Below, piece after piece: positions 60,646 to 64,000 of a stretch of DNA of 64,000 nucleotides. The stretch is from positions 4,960,001 to 5,024,000 of the forward strand of contig CM055617.1 of the NCBI GenBank assembly GCA_029379385.1, in the 5' to 3' direction. A program made the position numbers and the translations under genes. Within the stretch, counting starts at the first letter, position 1; every line of letters begins with the position of its first letter. Source of the stretch: Quillaja saponaria (lineage: Eukaryota > Streptophyta > Magnoliopsida > Fabales > Quillajaceae). A model generated the notes under the pieces. That model had not been told where the DNA came from, did no database searches, and saw only the letters and a program-made list of their open reading frames with translations.

Positions 60646-61231
60646 GGCGTGCTTCGTTGGCTTCTGTTAGTACTTAGGGTTTTTTAGAGAGAGAAAGAGA
60701 GTTGCAGAATGCAGATGAGGAGAGCGAGGGAGAGAGAGGGAGGGAGGAGTTTGAAAATTTAGCAACTTGAGCTGCAGAGAGCTGTGATTTTAACTTTTGA
60801 GGATTCGGGGGATTTAAATTCAAATGAGCGACATGGCCATTTTTTGATTCTTGAACAGCTATGTCTGCGATATAGGATCAAAACGACAAGGTCGTTTACT
60901 TTACATTTCTTTCATGGGCCCTTATAATATGGGCCTAATTGGACAATTAAAGCCTACTTCTGGCCCAATAAAGCCCATAGATATTTTTTTTCCTTTAATT
61001 TTATCTTTAATTTTCCACTCCTTCTTTCTGAAAATTTAATTGTAGAAAAAACTGAAATGGATCACAATGGCACGGGCTATTCTCGCAACTCATTCCTCAG
61101 TAAATTTCAGTGTAGAATAGTTTACAATTTTCTGTGATTCTGCTTAGTTTGATCGTTCACTTTGTCTTAAACCCTAGAAGTTGCATATCACTTTGTTTCT
61201 GTATCAAAATCGATCAATACCAGCTAATCCA
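60646..61231. promoter_or_regulatory. Bidirectional promoter of BUB3 and ZFPL1
   Basis: 586 bp between the two start codons. Four site II-type elements cluster in 63 bp: TGGGCC at 60915-60920 and 60930-60935, GGCCCA at 60962-60967 and AGCCCA at 60972-60977. Site II elements bind TCP factors and are enriched in genes of cycling cells. The BUB3 leader (about 60650-60740) is GA-rich on the plus strand. Confidence 0.7.
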
Positions 61232-64000
61232 ATGGTGGTCTGCAAATGTCGCAAGGTCTGCTTTTCTTTCTTGGTCGCTGCATTTTTGGCTGGAATTCGA
61301 ATTTTTTTTTAGATTCAGTTGGTGCAATTATGCTTGATTCATAAGCTGGGTATTTAGATCCGATTTATCTCTGCAAACGGATTCAAAATGGGTGCATGAT
61401 GGCACACTGTAAATTGAAGAAAGATTGTTGTTAGCTTAGACGAACTGTATGTGATAAGAATATCTAGCTTCATGCCTCATGAATAAATGGCGTTACTTCT
61501 GTTTGTTTCTAATGCAGTTTTGCTTCTGCTCATGTGTAGATTTACTGAATTTGGGTATTAATTTATGTGTTGGATTTTTTTGGTGTTTTAGGCTACTAAG
61601 TTATACTGCTTCGTGCACAAGGTCCCTGTCTGCGGAGAATGTATATGCTTTCCCGAGCATCAAATCTGTGTGGTAAAATTGTCAATCCTGTATATTCTTT
61701 GTTGTTTGTCCAGTTGTAATCGTAATGCTACTTTGTTATGCTTATATACTACTTGGCTGTTTCTTGTTTGTATTACATTTATAATGAAAATCATGTTCTT
61801 TTCTTGTCATGGTGAAATTTAATTTGATTCTAGTTTGGGCTTACTTTTGTTGGGGAGATTGTAATAAAGAGGAACTTGGAAGGTACCCGCTCTGAACTGG
61901 ATTTCTAAGGAGAAGTTAAGAAGAAAAAAATCTTCCTTTAACAGAAAATGTTGAACAATTGGAGCTTTGTGAATGTCCTTACTCCTTATCAGGCTACCGG
62001 GGCTTGATGCCTAGGGGAACGACTGCAAGAAAAATTTGATTGGAGATTTATGAAACTGCCAGTATTCCCAAAACTTGCAAGTATTTTGAAGTTTATAAGA
62101 GATTTATTCTTTCAAGCTAATCTTTGAACAGTGATTTTTGGAATAATAACCCTGAGCTTCAATAAATTTAGACCTTCCAATTAAATTTGAATTATGAAAT
62201 CAATAATTTTATGTGATAAAATAAGTTTTGTCATTATGCTTTTTACTTAGGGAAAAAAAAAATGATGGAGCTAGTTATTTCATTATTGAAACTGTGAGGA
62301 GTATAAATAAATAAAAAATATATGAGAAGTATTTATAACTATTTGAATCGCTCTTGAAGAGAACTCATTGCACGCTATTTCTTCATGTTATGATATGTTT
62401 GTAATAGTTATCAACAACCAGATGATTTTTTTGTTCTGTTTGGCAATAATGATAGGTGTTGCTGGCCGATGCTATGCTCATGTTGTTGTCTTTTTTAGGT
62501 CCGGACTTACTCAGAATGGGTTATAGATGGAGAATATGATTGGCCCCCTAAATGCTGCCAGTGTCAAGCTGTACTAGATGAGCAAACTGGTCCTCAAACT
62601 ATTCGACTGGGTTGCTTGCGTATGTGATTTTGCATTTTCAGTTCCTGACTCCTAACACAGTATCTTTCCGAAAAGCCTGTTGAACTTGTTACCTATATAT
62701 AATATGAATTTGATTTTTCTATCTTAGATGTTATCCACACAAATTGTTTCGCTTCACATGTCAAGAGTTTTCCCCCACATACTGCCCCAGCAGGATATGT
62801 GTGTCCAACATGTTCCACTTCGGTATGAACTACATTCAAATTTCTTTCTGTTTTTTTAGCAAGTTAAAAGTTATTTGCTAATTTTTTAGTGAAAGTTGGA
62901 CACCATTGTGAAGTTATTGGCCTGGGTTGTATTAGTTTTGGTGTAAAACATTAAATTATGTACAAACAGTGAGAACCAAGAGTAGATTATATTCTTATCC
63001 TTTATGTTCTTTTACTTTGTGCATGAAGATATGGCCACCAAAGAGTGTTAAAGATTCTGGATCTCGTCTTCATTCAAAGTTGAAGGAATCTATCATGCAG
63101 GTGAGCACGTGCTTCTGGCAATTTTTATTATTTTAATTAATTTTTTTGTTCTGTTCTGTTGCAGACTTTACAAGTATGATCATTATCCAGTGAATATTAC
63201 CAACAGTTACCGTCTTTTCTTTTGCAATTTTAGTCCTTGTAGTTGTTCTTTTCTCTGAAAAAATTTGGCATGACTTCTGGTATGTTGGTTGTGTATTGTC
63301 AGTATATTTATAAATGGAATTTTATTTTTGTTTCTGTTTTCTTTCATCTTCATTTTTCTTATTCTTCTCTCTCCTGTAAGTGTAAAAACAAGGTGACAGC
63401 TATTATGTAATAATGGCCTCTAAGTTTGAGTGCCCAGAGCTTAAGTGAGATGAGATACTAGGGGTAGCCTTCTTCGAAGTAGTGATAATATGACAGCCAT
63501 TTGTGGTTTAAAATTGGTGGTAGGACCGTAGGAGCATTAGGTTTATGATTTCTGAGGCAGGACATAAGGGCTCCTGATCCAACATCATCATAATAGTTGC
63601 ATGTGGTATATTAATATTAAAAATTATATGGAATATGGATTGAAAGGCTGATTTTTGGTACATCTGGAAGCCACGGAGTAAACCTGTTAAACAGTTGAGA
63701 CTTGGCACTATGATCTGAACGGGCAAAGTTTTCGTCTTTATTCGTTTTCCATATAGAATCTTGTTACTGTTGCTAACATTAGCACTTTTACATGGTCTAC
63801 TTGTTATATCATATATGCTTTAACTTTAAGTCTGCTATGATGTCCTTACATGTGACCTAATTTTGTGAGGATTCTCCAGAGGACAACCAAGTGAACAATG
63901 TTGAGAGTTATTTTGGAATTGAAATGGTGGGAATAAAATGTTGTGAAGGCAATTAAGTATAGACTCGCATTTTGAGATTATAAGGGTAATTGTATTCCTT
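61232..64000 (+). CDS. Zinc finger protein-like 1 (ZFPL1) homologue, 3' end outside window
   Basis: Golgi membrane protein family with an N-terminal B-box-like finger and a RING-H2-like domain; human ZFPL1 binds GM130 and is needed for cis-Golgi structure (family knowledge). Visible exons: 61232-61255, 61592-61672, 62499-62619, 62728-62822, 63029-63100; about 131 aa. Finger 1: CKCRK, YCFVHKVPVCGECICFPEHQ. RING-like part: PPKCCQCQAVLDEQ, LGCLHVIHTNCFASH, APAGYVCPTCSTSIWPP. The exon ending at 63100 has a good donor (GTGAGC). The rest of the window to 64000 looks like intron, and the C-terminal part with the expected membrane segment lies beyond the edge. The start codon has an upstream GC-richer leader and shares its promoter with BUB3. 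The first exon is only eight codons long. Confidence 0.9.

Noticed and set aside
1..64000. CRISPR arrays, operons, prophage or bacterial mobile systems
   Set aside because: The whole window is spliced plant nuclear DNA; no regular spacer arrays or prokaryotic signals were seen.
1..64000. tRNA or rRNA genes
   Set aside because: I looked for the conserved tRNA B-box (GGTTCGAATCC-type) and rRNA segments by eye and saw none; a tRNAscan or Rfam run would be decisive.

Overview
This window is nuclear DNA from a flowering plant, almost certainly a eudicot. It is AT-rich. Its genes have short exons separated by AT/T-rich introns with GT...AG borders, and every recognisable product belongs to a plant family: FAR1, QWRF, NPY-type BTB/NPH3, C1-2i zinc fingers, ClpR, and the short LRR1 proteins. 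I cannot name the species. Gene models below were built by hand from splice signals and reading-frame continuity, and exon phases were checked arithmetically. Family names come from sequence recognition, not from a database search.

Layout, left to right. Five genes or gene remnants lie on the + strand: a prolyl 4-hydroxylase (1183-4562), the light-signalling transcription factor FAR1 (6775-9909), a decayed coiled-coil-repeat gene (about 11560-13547), a short secreted LRR protein of the LRR1 type (14164-16141) and an Mpv17/PMP22-family membrane protein (17127-20706). Next come a single-exon ADA1-type SAGA subunit on the - strand (21650-22720) and the sulfhydryl oxidase ERV1 on the + strand (25153-28191). 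PIG-L, a GPI-anchor enzyme (33079-28917, -), and ribosomal protein S29 (33554-34765, +) are divergent and share a compact promoter. A gene desert of about 4 kb precedes a QWRF-family microtubule protein (38723-43453, +). This converges on an NPY-family BTB/NPH3 gene (48724-44862, -). After another AT-rich desert come a ZAT10/AZF-like zinc-finger repressor (54464-53688, -), a ClpR1-like pseudogene (55796-57118, +), the spindle-checkpoint protein BUB3 (60645-57454, -) and, divergent from BUB3, the start of a ZFPL1 homologue (61232 to beyond the right edge, +).

Most genes are unrelated housekeeping or signalling genes, as expected for plant chromosomal neighbours; there is no operon-like or cluster logic. 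I found no new multi-gene system. The points most worth a second look are: three tandem in-phase exons encoding a repeated C-terminal motif in FAR1; an FHY3/FAR1-type binding motif in the promoter of FAR1 itself; a 55-codon upstream ORF before ERV1; two G-quadruplex motifs (Mpv17 intron 1 and the ZAT promoter); a 367-bp tandem duplication inside the NPY gene that copies part of an exon and its splice donor; an inverted-repeat element in an Mpv17 intron; two divergent promoters dense in site II motifs; and two multi-lesion pseudogenes.
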